This document shows, one piece after another, positions 7,879 to 16,689 of a stretch of 64,000 nucleotides of DNA (its first letter is position 1; each line of letters opens with the position of its first letter). Location: positions 310,001-374,000 of the forward strand of contig JACKNK010000003.1 of NCBI GenBank assembly GCA_024234955.1. Reading direction: 5' to 3'. The DNA comes from Gammaproteobacteria bacterium (GTDB lineage Bacteria > Pseudomonadota > Gammaproteobacteria > JACKNK01). A model generated the notes under the pieces. That model was not told the DNA's origin. It saw only the letters and a program-made list of their open reading frames with translations, and ran no database searches. Position numbers and translations under genes: made by a program.

Positions 7879-10353
7879 TCAGTGCGGATTAATGAGCCAT
7901 TCTAGCGGGCTTTCCCACGCGGATGCGGGCTTCTCGGGCACCGGTTTTGACACAGGCGCCGCTTGCGGCACGGATGGAATGGCCGGATTCACGCTCGTCG
8001 ATGCACATTCCGCAACCCTGGCAGGTTCCGAACCGGGAATGAACGGCAAGGCAATCACGTCACTGCACCCCGCATCGGCGCGCCATCCCGACCTTCGATC
8101 GATCCGCAGCCCGGAGGTTCCCGAAGGCATGCCGACCGGCAACGACGACACCCCGGCGGCGCGCATCACATCCCCCCAGACCAGCATCGCCCCGGATGCA
8201 CCGGACAGCTTGGCGCTGCGATTATCGTCCACCCCCAACCAGACCACCGCCAACCGCGCCGCATCGAAACCGGCAAACCAGGAGTCGCGAAGATCGTCGG
8301 TGGTGCCGGTCTTGCCAGCGACCACAGCCCCGGCTGGCAGCATCTGTTTGAGGAATCGTGCGGTGCCCGATTCGACCACCTCGCGCATCGCAAAACCGAG
8401 CAGACCCACGGCCTGGGTATCCACCGTGGATTCGATACGCAGCGCGTACCGGGCCAGCGGCTGGCGGTCGGTATTCATGACTTCCCGAATCGCCCGCAGC
8501 GGGGCACGGAAGCCATTCGCTGCGATCGGCTGATACAGCTGAGCGACTTCAAATGGACTCAGGTTGTAAGCCCCAAGCAGCAACGCCGGCACCAGCGGAG
8601 GGGGACGCTCCACGCCCAGACGACGAATCGTCGCATGGACCTGATCGAGCCCGATCGCCAGACCAAGACGGGCACTGGCCGGGTTGTAGGAATGCGCGAG
8701 CGCATCGATCAACAACGGCGTCCCGTGATTTTCGCCGTCGTAGTTTTTCGGCGACCAGGGTTCCGGACTACCCGCCAGACGCAGGCTCATCGGCCCATCG
8801 TCGAGCGGTGTCGCCAAGGTATACGTTCTGGGTTCTTCCAATGCGCGCAGATAAACGACCGGCTTGATCAACGACCCGATCGGGCGGACCGCATCCATTG
8901 CCCGATTCAGACCTTCAAATCGTGCATCCCGCCCGCCGACCAGGGCTTCGACCTCACCGGTCTCCGGGCGCACCACGACCACCGCGCCCTCCAGCGGTGC
9001 GCCTGGCTTATGTCGTTTTTCCAGATAACGGATGCGACTCGCCAGTTTGTCTTCTGCCTTGGTCTGCAGCACCGGATCCAGGGTAGTGAAAATACGCAGC
9101 CCTTCACTGGTCAGATCTTCTTCGTGGTAGTCGCGCTTGAGCTGGCGGCGCACCAGATCGAGAAACGCCGGATAACGATTGCCGCTGCCGCGTCGCGCAT
9201 CGGAAAGCCCAAGCGGCGCCGCACTGGCGCGACTCGCCTCGCCGGCATCGATCAGACCTTCCCGCTGCATCACTGCGAGCACCACATCGCGACGTGCCTT
9301 GGCCCGATCGGGATTACGACGCGGGTTGTAATAACTGGGGCCTTTCACGAGACCGACCAGCAAGGCGAGGTGTTCACTACGCAGCTCGTTCAGCGGTCGG
9401 CCGAAATAGAACTCCGAACCCAATCCGAACCCATGAATGGCCCGACTCCCGTCCTGCCCCAGGTAGACCTCGTTCAGATAGGTTTCGAGAATCTGATCCT
9501 TGCCGTAATGCAGCTCCAGCAGCCCGGCCATGAAGACTTCATTGAGCTTGCGTTGCAGCGTGCGTTCCTGGGTCAGGAACAGATTCTTCACCAATTGCTG
9601 GGTCAGTGTGCTGCCGCCCTGTACGACCCGACCGGCGATCAGGTTGCTCCATGCGGCGCGCAGAATGCCCAGTGGATCGACGCCGTGATGGTCATGGAAA
9701 CGGCTGTCCTCGACCGCAATCAAGGTCTCGGTGAGTTGGCGCGGGGTTTCATCGAGCCGCACCAGGCTGCGATCTTCGGCACGCGTCGGATAGATGCCCC
9801 CGATGCGCAAGGGATCGAGACGCAACAAGGCCGGGGCAGTCTGCCCGTTCAGGCCATCGATGGTGCGCACCACATCCCCCGCAAAGCGGACGCGAACCGC
9901 GTGTTCGGTCTCCTCCCCGTCCCAGAACGTGAAACCCCGACTGACCAGGTCGAAGCCGTCGCCCCGGTGGCGGTATGACCCCGCGCGACCGGCATCCACC
10001 GCGTCTGCATCGGCGTGATAACCAAGCAGATCGAGTTCGTTCTGAAGGTCGTCGGCCGCCAAGGGAAGACCGACGAAGATCTCCAGCGGGCGGGCATAGA
10101 CGTGCGCTGGCAACGCCCATTGCCGCCCTTCGAACTGCCCCCTGAGCTCACGATCGAGCAGCGCCAGGTAGCCCGCCAGCACCACGCCACCGATCAGCGA
10201 CAGCACCAGCAAGGCGCGCAGCAACCGCCATTTCCAGGCACGTCCGGTTTTATTCATCCTGGCCTTGCTGTTGCCACCGTGCGACTTGCGCGCCGCCCCA
10301 GCCGTCCTGGGCTTGCTGCGGCGCGGTCGGGGGCTGGGTCCGCTACGTGGCAC
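7879..10353 (-). CDS. mrcB: Penicillin-binding protein 1b, bifunctional transglycosylase/transpeptidase
   Basis: 824 residues. Polymerises lipid II into glycan strands and cross-links the peptides. Basic cytoplasmic N-terminus (1-42), one membrane anchor (about 43-66), a UB2H-like region (about 75-160) as in PBP1b, then GT51 with the catalytic Glu215 in AVEDSRFHDHHGVD and GGSTLTQQLVKNLFL. The transpeptidase domain shows the SLIK active-site motif (VRPIGSLIKPVVYL), SYN (AHSYNPASARL) and KTG (VAGKTGTTDDLRDSWF). It lies 6 bp after the DUF971-MoaD gene and 31 bp before the LpoP-like lipoprotein on the same strand, indicating one operon. Confidence 0.93.
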   Translation of the reverse strand: MPRSGPSPRPRRSKPRTAGAARKSHGGNSKARMNKTGRAWKWRLLRALLVLSLIGGVVLAGYLALLDRELRGQFEGRQWALPAHVYARPLEIFVGLPLAADDLQNELDLLGYHADADAVDAGRAGSYRHRGDGFDLVSRGFTFWDGEETEHAVRVRFAGDVVRTIDGLNGQTAPALLRLDPLRIGGIYPTRAEDRSLVRLDETPRQLTETLIAVEDSRFHDHHGVDPLGILRAAWSNLIAGRVVQGGSTLTQQLVKNLFLTQERTLQRKLNEVFMAGLLELHYGKDQILETYLNEVYLGQDGSRAIHGFGLGSEFYFGRPLNELRSEHLALLVGLVKGPSYYNPRRNPDRAKARRDVVLAVMQREGLIDAGEASRASAAPLGLSDARRGSGNRYPAFLDLVRRQLKRDYHEEDLTSEGLRIFTTLDPVLQTKAEDKLASRIRYLEKRHKPGAPLEGAVVVVRPETGEVEALVGGRDARFEGLNRAMDAVRPIGSLIKPVVYLRALEEPRTYTLATPLDDGPMSLRLAGSPEPWSPKNYDGENHGTPLLIDALAHSYNPASARLGLAIGLDQVHATIRRLGVERPPPLVPALLLGAYNLSPFEVAQLYQPIAANGFRAPLRAIREVMNTDRQPLARYALRIESTVDTQAVGLLGFAMREVVESGTARFLKQMLPAGAVVAGKTGTTDDLRDSWFAGFDAARLAVVWLGVDDNRSAKLSGASGAMLVWGDVMRAAGVSSLPVGMPSGTSGLRIDRRSGWRADAGCSDVIALPFIPGSEPARVAECASTSVNPAIPSVPQAAPVSKPVPEKPASAWESPLEWLINPH

Positions 10354-10359
10354 CGTGAA

Positions 10360-10983
10360 TCAGACCTTGCCCACCTCGGGGCGCTGCACGATCCCGATCT
10401 CATCCCCGTCTTCGAGTTTGCTGAACAGTTCCGCGAACTGACGATTGATGGTCACCTTGACCTTATCGTCGGCAATCATGTCCGGCCACTTCTTGCCGCG
10501 CCGACGCAGCAGCGCCAACAGATCGGCAACGGTCTTCACGGACGGGGGCAGCATCACGTCTTCCTGGGTCTTTTCCAGTTCGCGGACCAGATTGGCGAAA
10601 TAAAGCACCTTGACGTTGCGTCGACCGCTGTTTTCCCGGCGCTGGATGCCCAGATCTTCGAGCCGCTTCAGATAGCCCGCCCAGTTGGCCTCGAAGTTCT
10701 TGCCCAGGCTGTACAAAGTGCCCCAGGAGTAGATGCCGGTATCGTGACCGTCATCGAAATACAGCCGCAACGCATAGCTGCCCTGCGGTTCGATCTTGTC
10801 GATATTGACCGTCTCCTTGCCGCTGACCGGGGTCTTCAGGGACTGCACCTCGGCCGCCTTGGAAAACACCCGCAGGTATTCGCAAGGCAGTTCGAAACGT
10901 GCGCCGTCGTCGAAGCTGACGACCAGCACGCGGGATTTCTCGTGCAGGGAAATTTCAGTGGGGGTCGGGTGAGCGTCACTCAT
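10360..10983 (-). CDS. DUF971 (GBBH-like N-terminal) - MoaD/ThiS-like fusion protein
   Basis: 207 residues from the ATG at 10983. Residues about 8-105 are a DUF971/GBBH-like domain (VVSFDDGARFELPCEYLRVFS, GSYALRLYFDDGHDTGIYSW, LYSLGKN); this family often lies near Fe-S carrier or ubiquinone genes. Residues about 122-205 have the beta-grasp layout of MoaD/ThiS (VKVLYFANLVREL, VADLLALLRRRG, VKVTINRQFAEL, LEDGDEIGIVQRPEV). The chain ends VGKV instead of the Gly-Gly needed for sulfur-carrier activation, so it may bind rather than carry sulfur. First gene of the unit leading into mrcB, with a 6-bp gap. Function unknown. Confidence 0.75.
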   Translation of the reverse strand: MSDAHPTPTEISLHEKSRVLVVSFDDGARFELPCEYLRVFSKAAEVQSLKTPVSGKETVNIDKIEPQGSYALRLYFDDGHDTGIYSWGTLYSLGKNFEANWAGYLKRLEDLGIQRRENSGRRNVKVLYFANLVRELEKTQEDVMLPPSVKTVADLLALLRRRGKKWPDMIADDKVKVTINRQFAELFSKLEDGDEIGIVQRPEVGKV

Positions 10984-11116
10984 GGCGTGCGGGTTCCGGT
11001 ACATCTCAAAGAAGGCCGCAAGTTTATCCGATAAGCCCGGCAATCAAGCGGACGGAAGTCGGGTGAATCGGATGCCGACCCGCGTATCGCGCCGCCGCGT
11101 CGGTCATAATCGCCCG

Positions 11117-12391
11117 ATGAATCACGCTCCCTGGCAAGCCTTCGAACGCGCCCACGTCTGGCACCCGTATGCCCGGGTCATGAACCCGCCGCCGGTGCAT
11201 GCCGTGGAATCCGCGCAAGGCGTTCGCCTGAAACTTGCGGACGGCCGGGAAGTCATCGATGGCATGGCAAGCTGGTGGTGCGCGATTCATGGCTACAACC
11301 ATCCGACGCTGAATGCCGCGATCCACTCCCAGACCGAGCGCATGGCGCATGTCATGTTTGGGGGTCTGACCCACGAGCCCGCCGCCGCACTCGCGGAGAA
11401 GCTGATCGCCATCACCCCGGATGGGCTGGATTACGTGTTCCTTGCCGACTCCGGCTCGGTCGCGGTCGAGGTCGCGATCAAGATGGCGATGCAGTACTGG
11501 CAGGCCGTCGGCCAGCCCGGGAAATCGCGTCTGCTGACGATACGCGGCGGTTATCACGGGGATACCTTCGGCGCGATGTCGGTCTGCGATCCGGTCAACG
11601 GCATGCATCATCTGTTTGCCGATCTGCTGCCCAAGCACCTGTTTGCCCCCCGCCCGACCTGTCGTGTCGACGAGCCCTGGAACTCGGACGACATCGCCGA
11701 CTTCCGCCATCTGCTCGAGCGCCATGCAGACGAACTCGCGGCGGTGATCCTGGAACCCATCGTCCAGGGCGCGGGCGGGATGTGGTTCTACCACCCCGAC
11801 TATCTGGGTCAGGTCCGCGCCCTGTGCGATGCCCACAATGTATTGCTGATCGCCGACGAGATCGCCACCGGTTTCGGTCGTTCCGGCACCTTGTTCGCCT
11901 GCGAACGCGCCGCCATCGCCCCGGACATCCTGTGCCTCGGCAAGGCCCTCACCGGGGGCTACATGACGCTGGCGGCAACGCTCACCACCGAACGGATCGC
12001 GGCAGGCATCAGCGCTGCAGGGGCATTCATGCACGGGCCGACGTTCATGGCCAATCCGCTCGCCTGCGCAGTCGCCGGGGCCAGTATCGATCTGCTGCTG
12101 GACAGCCCCTGGCAGGCGCGGGTGAATGCCATCGAAACGCAGCTCAAGGACGGCCTGACCCCGTTGAGGTCGCACCCTGCGGTTGCCGATGTACGGGTAC
12201 TCGGTGCAATCGGGGTCATCGAGACCCGCGCACCGATCGAGGTATCGAAGGTCCAGGATGTGTTGCTGGAAAACGGCGTCTGGCTGCGTCCCTTCGGGAA
12301 ACTGCTTTACACCATGCCGCCATACGTGATGACGCGCGACGATCTGACACAGCTTATTGTCGCCATGCAACGCGCCCTCGACGCGTGTTAG
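11117..12391 (+). CDS. bioA: Adenosylmethionine-8-amino-7-oxononanoate aminotransferase
   Basis: 424 residues. PLP enzyme that converts KAPA to DAPA with SAM as amino donor, the antepenultimate step of biotin synthesis. Family motifs are WHPYARV near the N-terminus, DGMASWWCAIHGYNHP, the SAM-site YHGDTFGAMSVCDP, ILEPIVQGAGGMWFYHP, LIADEIATGFGRSGTLFACE, and the PLP-Lys segment LCLGKALTGGYMTLAATL. The ATG at 11117 is favoured because the protein starts NHAPWQAFERAHVWHPY as in BioA. A CATAAT box at 11105-11110 lies only 6 bp upstream and no ribosome site is visible, so the mRNA could be leaderless. The 3' end overlaps the convergent DUF2750 gene by 4 bp. No other bio genes are near. Confidence 0.93.
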   Translation: MNHAPWQAFERAHVWHPYARVMNPPPVHAVESAQGVRLKLADGREVIDGMASWWCAIHGYNHPTLNAAIHSQTERMAHVMFGGLTHEPAAALAEKLIAITPDGLDYVFLADSGSVAVEVAIKMAMQYWQAVGQPGKSRLLTIRGGYHGDTFGAMSVCDPVNGMHHLFADLLPKHLFAPRPTCRVDEPWNSDDIADFRHLLERHADELAAVILEPIVQGAGGMWFYHPDYLGQVRALCDAHNVLLIADEIATGFGRSGTLFACERAAIAPDILCLGKALTGGYMTLAATLTTERIAAGISAAGAFMHGPTFMANPLACAVAGASIDLLLDSPWQARVNAIETQLKDGLTPLRSHPAVADVRVLGAIGVIETRAPIEVSKVQDVLLENGVWLRPFGKLLYTMPPYVMTRDDLTQLIVAMQRALDAC

Positions 12392-12870
12392 CGCTCACCC
12401 AGCAACCACTCCTCCAGCACCTCCGCTTCCAGTTCCACCCCTTCCAGGCTGTCGTCCCAATCGACCCCGGCGAGCATCCCGTCTCCGGCCAGACCCAGGG
12501 TCCAATGTTCCAGAAACTCATCCAGATCGATCGGAGTCGCCTGGTATTCGACCCATTCATCGACACCGTGTGCCGCCGCTGCGGATTCGCTGGACCAGAA
12601 CGGCATCACATTGGTACCTGGGACCTGAATGGATTCACACAGCGCCCATCCCTCTTCCGATTCCAATCCCCATATCTCGCGGGACTTGCGGACCGCTTGC
12701 ACGAACCGGCGCAGGGATGCTTCGTTTACTGCATCGATCGATGACACATTCACCTCGGCAAGCAATGAAAACCAGGCACATGATGATGGTCCACCAAAGG
12801 TCGGCTCGTCGATCGTCGAATTGTTGACGAAAAGGTTAAACACCCTTTCCAATTCGTGCAGGGTTGACAA
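12388..12870 (-). CDS. DUF2750 domain protein
   Basis: 160 residues, soluble, acidic, no signal peptide. It matches the DUF2750 family by AVRKSREIWGLESEEGWALCES, VMPFWSSESAAAAH, VDEWVEYQATPIDLDEF and the acidic C-terminus DWDDSLEGVELEAEVLEEWL. The function of the family is not established. It converges on bioA with a 4-bp overlap (bioA TAG, this gene TAA on the other strand), so the transcripts share 3' ends and no terminator lies between them. Confidence 0.8.
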   Translation of the reverse strand: MSTLHELERVFNLFVNNSTIDEPTFGGPSSCAWFSLLAEVNVSSIDAVNEASLRRFVQAVRKSREIWGLESEEGWALCESIQVPGTNVMPFWSSESAAAAHGVDEWVEYQATPIDLDEFLEHWTLGLAGDGMLAGVDWDDSLEGVELEAEVLEEWLLGER

Positions 12871-13014
12871 AGGGAAACTAGACTCTTTGGCTTGGACGCC
12901 GTGCGATAAAGCGTAATGCCTGCGCGAGCCGACTTCACGGGTTGCGATGTCACGCCCCGAAGCCGCCGCCTAAAACAAGAAAACCGCTCCACCCAGCCCA
13001 ACAGGGAGTTCCGC
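12871..13014 (+). promoter_or_regulatory. Divergent upstream region; possible promoter for the PEGA-protein gene
   Basis: A TTGGAC box (12892-12897) and a TAATGC box (12914-12919) are 16 bp apart and would place transcription start about 90 bp before the GTG at 13015. The ribosome site GGGAG lies at about 13005-13009. Nothing else is seen here. Confidence 0.3.
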
Positions 13015-14193
13015 GTGATCAAACGAATCCTGACCACAACGGCCTTGTGCGCCGCCCTTCTCGGACTCAGCTCGCACGTCCCTGCCTTCGCAGAATCGTC
13101 CCCCGAAGTCGGTAACGCAGCCTCTGAAACGGAGCCCTCGGGCGACGATGTCCTGACGGAGATCAACCAACAGATCGAGTCGGTCAAGGAAGAAATCAAA
13201 GCCGCTCATGCAGAACGCGAACAACTCGCCGTCGCGCTCGATCGCAAAAGCGTCGAACTCAGTGGACAGCAGGCGCGGGTCAAGGAGCTCAATCACTCCC
13301 TGGTTCAGGCGCGACGCGAACTCGAGGCGCGCTTCCAGAACTCACTGAAGGATCGCGGCGTGCATCTGGATCAGGACCTTCGCAGCTACTGGGAAGCGGT
13401 CGCCGCGCTCGATAACGAACGCGCCAACGAGGCCGCGATGCAGGCCGACCACCAGGGCCTGACCGCGCAGCTCGGTCTGGGCACACAGAAGGAAGACGCG
13501 CTCAACACCCGTCTGGAAGAACTGCGCATCCACCGCAAGCACATTCAATTGCGCACCGCGTTGCGCGCGCTGCAACGCCAGGCGACGGTCGAATACGGCG
13601 CCACCGTTGAGTGCAACGAGAACATGACCCTGCGTCGTTGCGCCGATTCCAGCGCGGATGCCGCGCTGAACGAGAGCGCCGAGCGCTTCCGCCAGGAAAC
13701 CCTGAAGCAGGTGCTCAGCGACCTGGGCATCACGCTCGACCCGAACACGCTGGACCTCGGCATCGAAGTGACTGGACACGAAGTGCTGGAGCAACGCTTC
13801 GAAGGTGCGGCCAGCCACCACAGTCGGCTGCGCATCAGCCTGCGCACCCAACCGGATCGCAAGCTCGCCTGCCAGCTGGTCGAGGTCAGCCCGAGCGGTT
13901 GCACGTCGTTCTTCGCCTACCCCGATCGCGCCAACGCATGGCCGGAGAATGCCGCCGCCAACGCCCGCTGGGCACCACTGACGATCCGCTCCAACGTGTT
14001 CAACGACGAAGTCCTGATCGACGGCAATTCCTATGGCCCAACCCCGGTGACGATCAGTCTCCCGACCGGTCGTTACCAGGTGGAGGTCCGCAAGGATGGC
14101 TTCGAGAACGCCAAGGCCGAGGTCGCCTTGAATCGAAGCCAGACCCTGCGCATGGAGCTGAGCCCCAGCGAGACCGCTGCAGCGGCTCAGTGA
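13015..14193 (+). CDS. Exported coiled-coil protein with C-terminal PEGA domain
   Basis: 392 residues from a GTG start preceded by GGGAG. The signal peptide IKRILTTTALCAALLGLSSHVPAFA is cleaved before ESS. Residues about 45-115 form a charged coiled coil (EINQQIESVKEEIKAAHAERE, KELNHSLVQARRELEARF). The middle region has four cysteines that could pair. The last 70 residues are a PEGA domain (VFNDEVLIDGNSYG-PTPVTISLPTGRYQVEVRKDGF), usually found in surface or peptidoglycan-associated proteins. The precise role is unknown. The 3' end overlaps the convergent PEP-CTERM gene by 7 bp. Confidence 0.75.
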   Translation: MIKRILTTTALCAALLGLSSHVPAFAESSPEVGNAASETEPSGDDVLTEINQQIESVKEEIKAAHAEREQLAVALDRKSVELSGQQARVKELNHSLVQARRELEARFQNSLKDRGVHLDQDLRSYWEAVAALDNERANEAAMQADHQGLTAQLGLGTQKEDALNTRLEELRIHRKHIQLRTALRALQRQATVEYGATVECNENMTLRRCADSSADAALNESAERFRQETLKQVLSDLGITLDPNTLDLGIEVTGHEVLEQRFEGAASHHSRLRISLRTQPDRKLACQLVEVSPSGCTSFFAYPDRANAWPENAAANARWAPLTIRSNVFNDEVLIDGNSYGPTPVTISLPTGRYQVEVRKDGFENAKAEVALNRSQTLRMELSPSETAAAAQ

Positions 14194-14969
14194 GTCCGGC
14201 GGCGGATCGCAGGCAAACCCAGACCCGTCAATAGCAGCACCAGACCACCGGGCACCGGCACCCCGGAGGTCGCTACCCCGTCGTATTCGATCTGCAGCAA
14301 CGGTCGCCAGGCTGCCATGTCGCCGGTGGCATCGGACGACACCACGTAAGGGTCAATGGTGTTGTACGGATAGACACTGCCCCCGATGCCGTAGGACACA
14401 CCGTAGTTCGCCGCAGCATCATCCACCCAGGACTGGGCGAGTGCAGTGATGTCGTACGTGGTCGTCCCCACCAGCGCGTTGTATCCACTGCCCAAAGGAT
14501 CGGGCACCAACGTCCATTCGGTGTTCGGATTGATCACCACGGTCTGATAGACGGTCGATGCCGGATATCCGCTGACCGTCATTTCATCCCAATCGGCGTT
14601 AAGCGTGCTGAGCACGAAGGTCTCAGCGCGGGGCCAGCTGTTGTAATACTGACTGAGGCGAAACACGTTGGTGAAGGTCAACGAGGCGCTGCTGATGTTC
14701 GCGCCGGCACCGACTGCCGACAGCACATCGAACTCGAAATAAGCGCGGCCCGGTGTGCTCGACCAGCTCGGGTTCGATATCCAGTGAATACCGGCATCCC
14801 CAGCGCCGCCGTTGTTGCTGTCCTTGCCGGCAGTCAAGGTACCGGTATCCGTGCCATCGTTCAGACCCGGGCCGGGCTGAAAAAGCACACTGTTGGCACT
14901 CGCCGACTGAATACCCGAAACCAGCGCAATCGCAGCCATCGAGAGAAGGAACTTAGGGAATATTTTCAT
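14187..14969 (-). CDS. DNRLRE-like (CBM96-type) secreted protein with PEP-CTERM-like tail
   Basis: 260 residues from the ATG at 14969, which has GGAGAG 6 bp upstream. Signal peptide KIFPKFLLSMAAIALVSGIQSASA. The body carries DNRLRE-type beta-sandwich features (RAYFEFDVLS, SASLTFTNVFR, TTYDITALAQSWVDDAAANYG, AWRPLLQIEYDG). The C-terminus is VPVPGG, a hydrophobic helix (LVLLLTGLGLPAI) and RRRTH, the tripartite signal of PEP-CTERM/exosortase substrates with a VPVP variant. Such proteins are anchored or released at the cell surface, often in biofilm matrix. No exosortase gene is in the window. Confidence 0.75.
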   Translation of the reverse strand: MKIFPKFLLSMAAIALVSGIQSASANSVLFQPGPGLNDGTDTGTLTAGKDSNNGGAGDAGIHWISNPSWSSTPGRAYFEFDVLSAVGAGANISSASLTFTNVFRLSQYYNSWPRAETFVLSTLNADWDEMTVSGYPASTVYQTVVINPNTEWTLVPDPLGSGYNALVGTTTYDITALAQSWVDDAAANYGVSYGIGGSVYPYNTIDPYVVSSDATGDMAAWRPLLQIEYDGVATSGVPVPGGLVLLLTGLGLPAIRRRTH

Positions 14970-15225
14970 CTCGGCTCTCCAAGGTAAGCGCACCGGCCAT
15001 TGCGGACGGCACTGAGACCCGAACTACAGAAAACCGACTCCAGAACTCATCGACGCAACGGCGTAGTCCTACGCGAGAACACTCATCCCTGCGTGGCTCT
15101 GACATACCCCCTCATCACGATGCGCACGGCGGACAAGGTCCGTAGCGCGGGATGTGCTTTCAGCCTAAGCGAACCTTGTATTTCAGGAATGACTTAACTC
15201 AGAAAATGCGCCGATTCTCCAGCCA
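14970..15225. other. Intergenic region between PEP-CTERM gene and cysG
   Basis: 256 bp with no supported gene or terminator. It holds the ribosome site and presumably the promoter of the minus-strand PEP-CTERM gene. I searched for a -24/-12 promoter like the one at 32709 and found no acceptable match. Confidence 0.4.
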
Positions 15226-16635
15226 TCAGGTCTGCGCAAGCTGCGCGGTCGGCTTGAACCAGGCCAATTTGTTCTGCAGCGATACGACGTTGCCGACGAT
15301 GATCAGTGTCGGGGCATGGATTTCATTGTCGGCGAGAATCTCTGGGAGGGTCGCCAGGGTACCGGTGAAGACCCGCTGATTCTGGGTCGTACCCTGCTGC
15401 ACCAGCGCAATCGGGGTGCTGTCGGGCAGACCGTTTTCGATCAGATTGCGACAGATCACCGGCGCGCCCTTGAGGCCCATGTAGAACACCACCGTCTGAT
15501 TGGGTTGTGCCAGCGCAGGCCAGTTCAGATCGATACTGCCGTCCTTCAGATGACCGGTCACGAACACCGCCGCCTGCGAATAATCCCGATGCGTCAGCGG
15601 GATGCCTGCGTAGCTCGCACACCCCGCTGCCGCCGTCACGCCCGGAACGACCTGAAAGTTGACGCCCTGCTCGGCCAGCAGTTCGATCTCTTCCCCGCCG
15701 CGCCCGAAAATGAACGGGTCTCCACCTTTGAGGCGCAGCACCCGCTTGCCCTGCTTGGCGAGATCGGCCAGCAACTGGTTGATCTGATCCTGCGGCACGG
15801 CATGGTTATCGCGCTCCTTGCCGACATAGATACGTTCGGCATCACGGCGCACCAGGGCGAGAATTTCCTTGGCAACCAAGCGGTCGTACAGCACCACATC
15901 GGCCTTCTGCATCAGGCGCAGGGCGCGGAAGGTGAGCAGATCGGGGTCTCCGGGACCGGCACCCACCAGATACACCTCGCCGTCGTGCTGGGGTTTTCCC
16001 TCGGCACGATCGATTTCGTCCTGAAGCGCGGCGCGCGCGGCCTCGTCGCGACCGGCCAAAGTCAGTTCGGCAATCGGGCCGTGGATGATGCGCTCCCAGA
16101 ACGCACGACGATCTTCCGCCGGGAAACGCTGCTTGACTTCGTCGCGGTAAGACTCGACCAAGGCCGCCAGCTTGCCGTATGCCGCCGGGATCATCGCTTC
16201 CAAACGGGAACGCAGCAGTCGCGCCAGCACCGGCGAGGCACCGCCGGTGGACACCGCAATCTGTACCGGATCGCGATTGATCATCGCCGGCATGATGAAA
16301 CTGCAGGCGGTCTGATCGTCTGCAACGTTGACCGGGATGTGCCGCGTACACGCCAGTTGCCCGACGCGTTCATTGACCTCGCGGACATCGGTCGCCGCGA
16401 TTACCACGGCGTATTGCCCCATGTCGGCGTCATCGAATTCGCGTGCGATGTGCTCGATCGCCCCGTGATCGACCAGTTCTGCGATGGCCGCGACCACCTT
16501 GGGAGAAACCACCGTCACTTTGCCACCCGCCGCCAGCAGCAGGGAAACCTTGCGTGCCGCGACATCGCCACCGCCGACCACGAGGCAGGGGCGACCGGTG
16601 ATTTTCATGAATATGGGTAAGTAGTCCATCGACAT
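15226..16635 (-). CDS. cysG: Siroheme synthase, trifunctional CysG
   Basis: 469 residues. Makes siroheme from uroporphyrinogen III for sulfite or nitrite reductase. The N-terminal half is the precorrin-2 dehydrogenase/ferrochelatase (LPIFMKITGRPCLVVGGGDVAARK with the NAD-binding glycines, then VNVADDQTACSFIMPAMINRDP). The C-terminal half (from about residue 220) is the SAM uroporphyrinogen methyltransferase: VYLVGAGPGDPDLLTFRALR, VLYDRLV, RLKGGDPFIFGRGGEE, VVPGVTAAAGCASYAGIPLTHR. Met1 or Met3 could be the start. It is the gene after serS on the same strand. Confidence 0.95.
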   Translation of the reverse strand: MSMDYLPIFMKITGRPCLVVGGGDVAARKVSLLLAAGGKVTVVSPKVVAAIAELVDHGAIEHIAREFDDADMGQYAVVIAATDVREVNERVGQLACTRHIPVNVADDQTACSFIMPAMINRDPVQIAVSTGGASPVLARLLRSRLEAMIPAAYGKLAALVESYRDEVKQRFPAEDRRAFWERIIHGPIAELTLAGRDEAARAALQDEIDRAEGKPQHDGEVYLVGAGPGDPDLLTFRALRLMQKADVVLYDRLVAKEILALVRRDAERIYVGKERDNHAVPQDQINQLLADLAKQGKRVLRLKGGDPFIFGRGGEEIELLAEQGVNFQVVPGVTAAAGCASYAGIPLTHRDYSQAAVFVTGHLKDGSIDLNWPALAQPNQTVVFYMGLKGAPVICRNLIENGLPDSTPIALVQQGTTQNQRVFTGTLATLPEILADNEIHAPTLIIVGNVVSLQNKLAWFKPTAQLAQT

Positions 16636-16673
16636 GGGTCAAGCCTTGTTAAAACGCAAACGAAAGATGGCTT

Positions 16674-16689
16674 CGTGGGAGCGGCTTCA
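16674..16689. repeat. Half REP-like sequence overlapping the serS stop codon
   Basis: GTGGGAGCGGCTTCAG matches the core of the palindromic repeats at 29862-29889 and 31541-31614. Only one arm is present. The serS stop (16687-16689) lies inside the match. Confidence 0.55.

Noticed and set aside
7963..9978. 671-residue open frame on the plus strand
   Set aside because: Antisense to mrcB, which has all PBP1b motifs; the reverse frame shows no motif.
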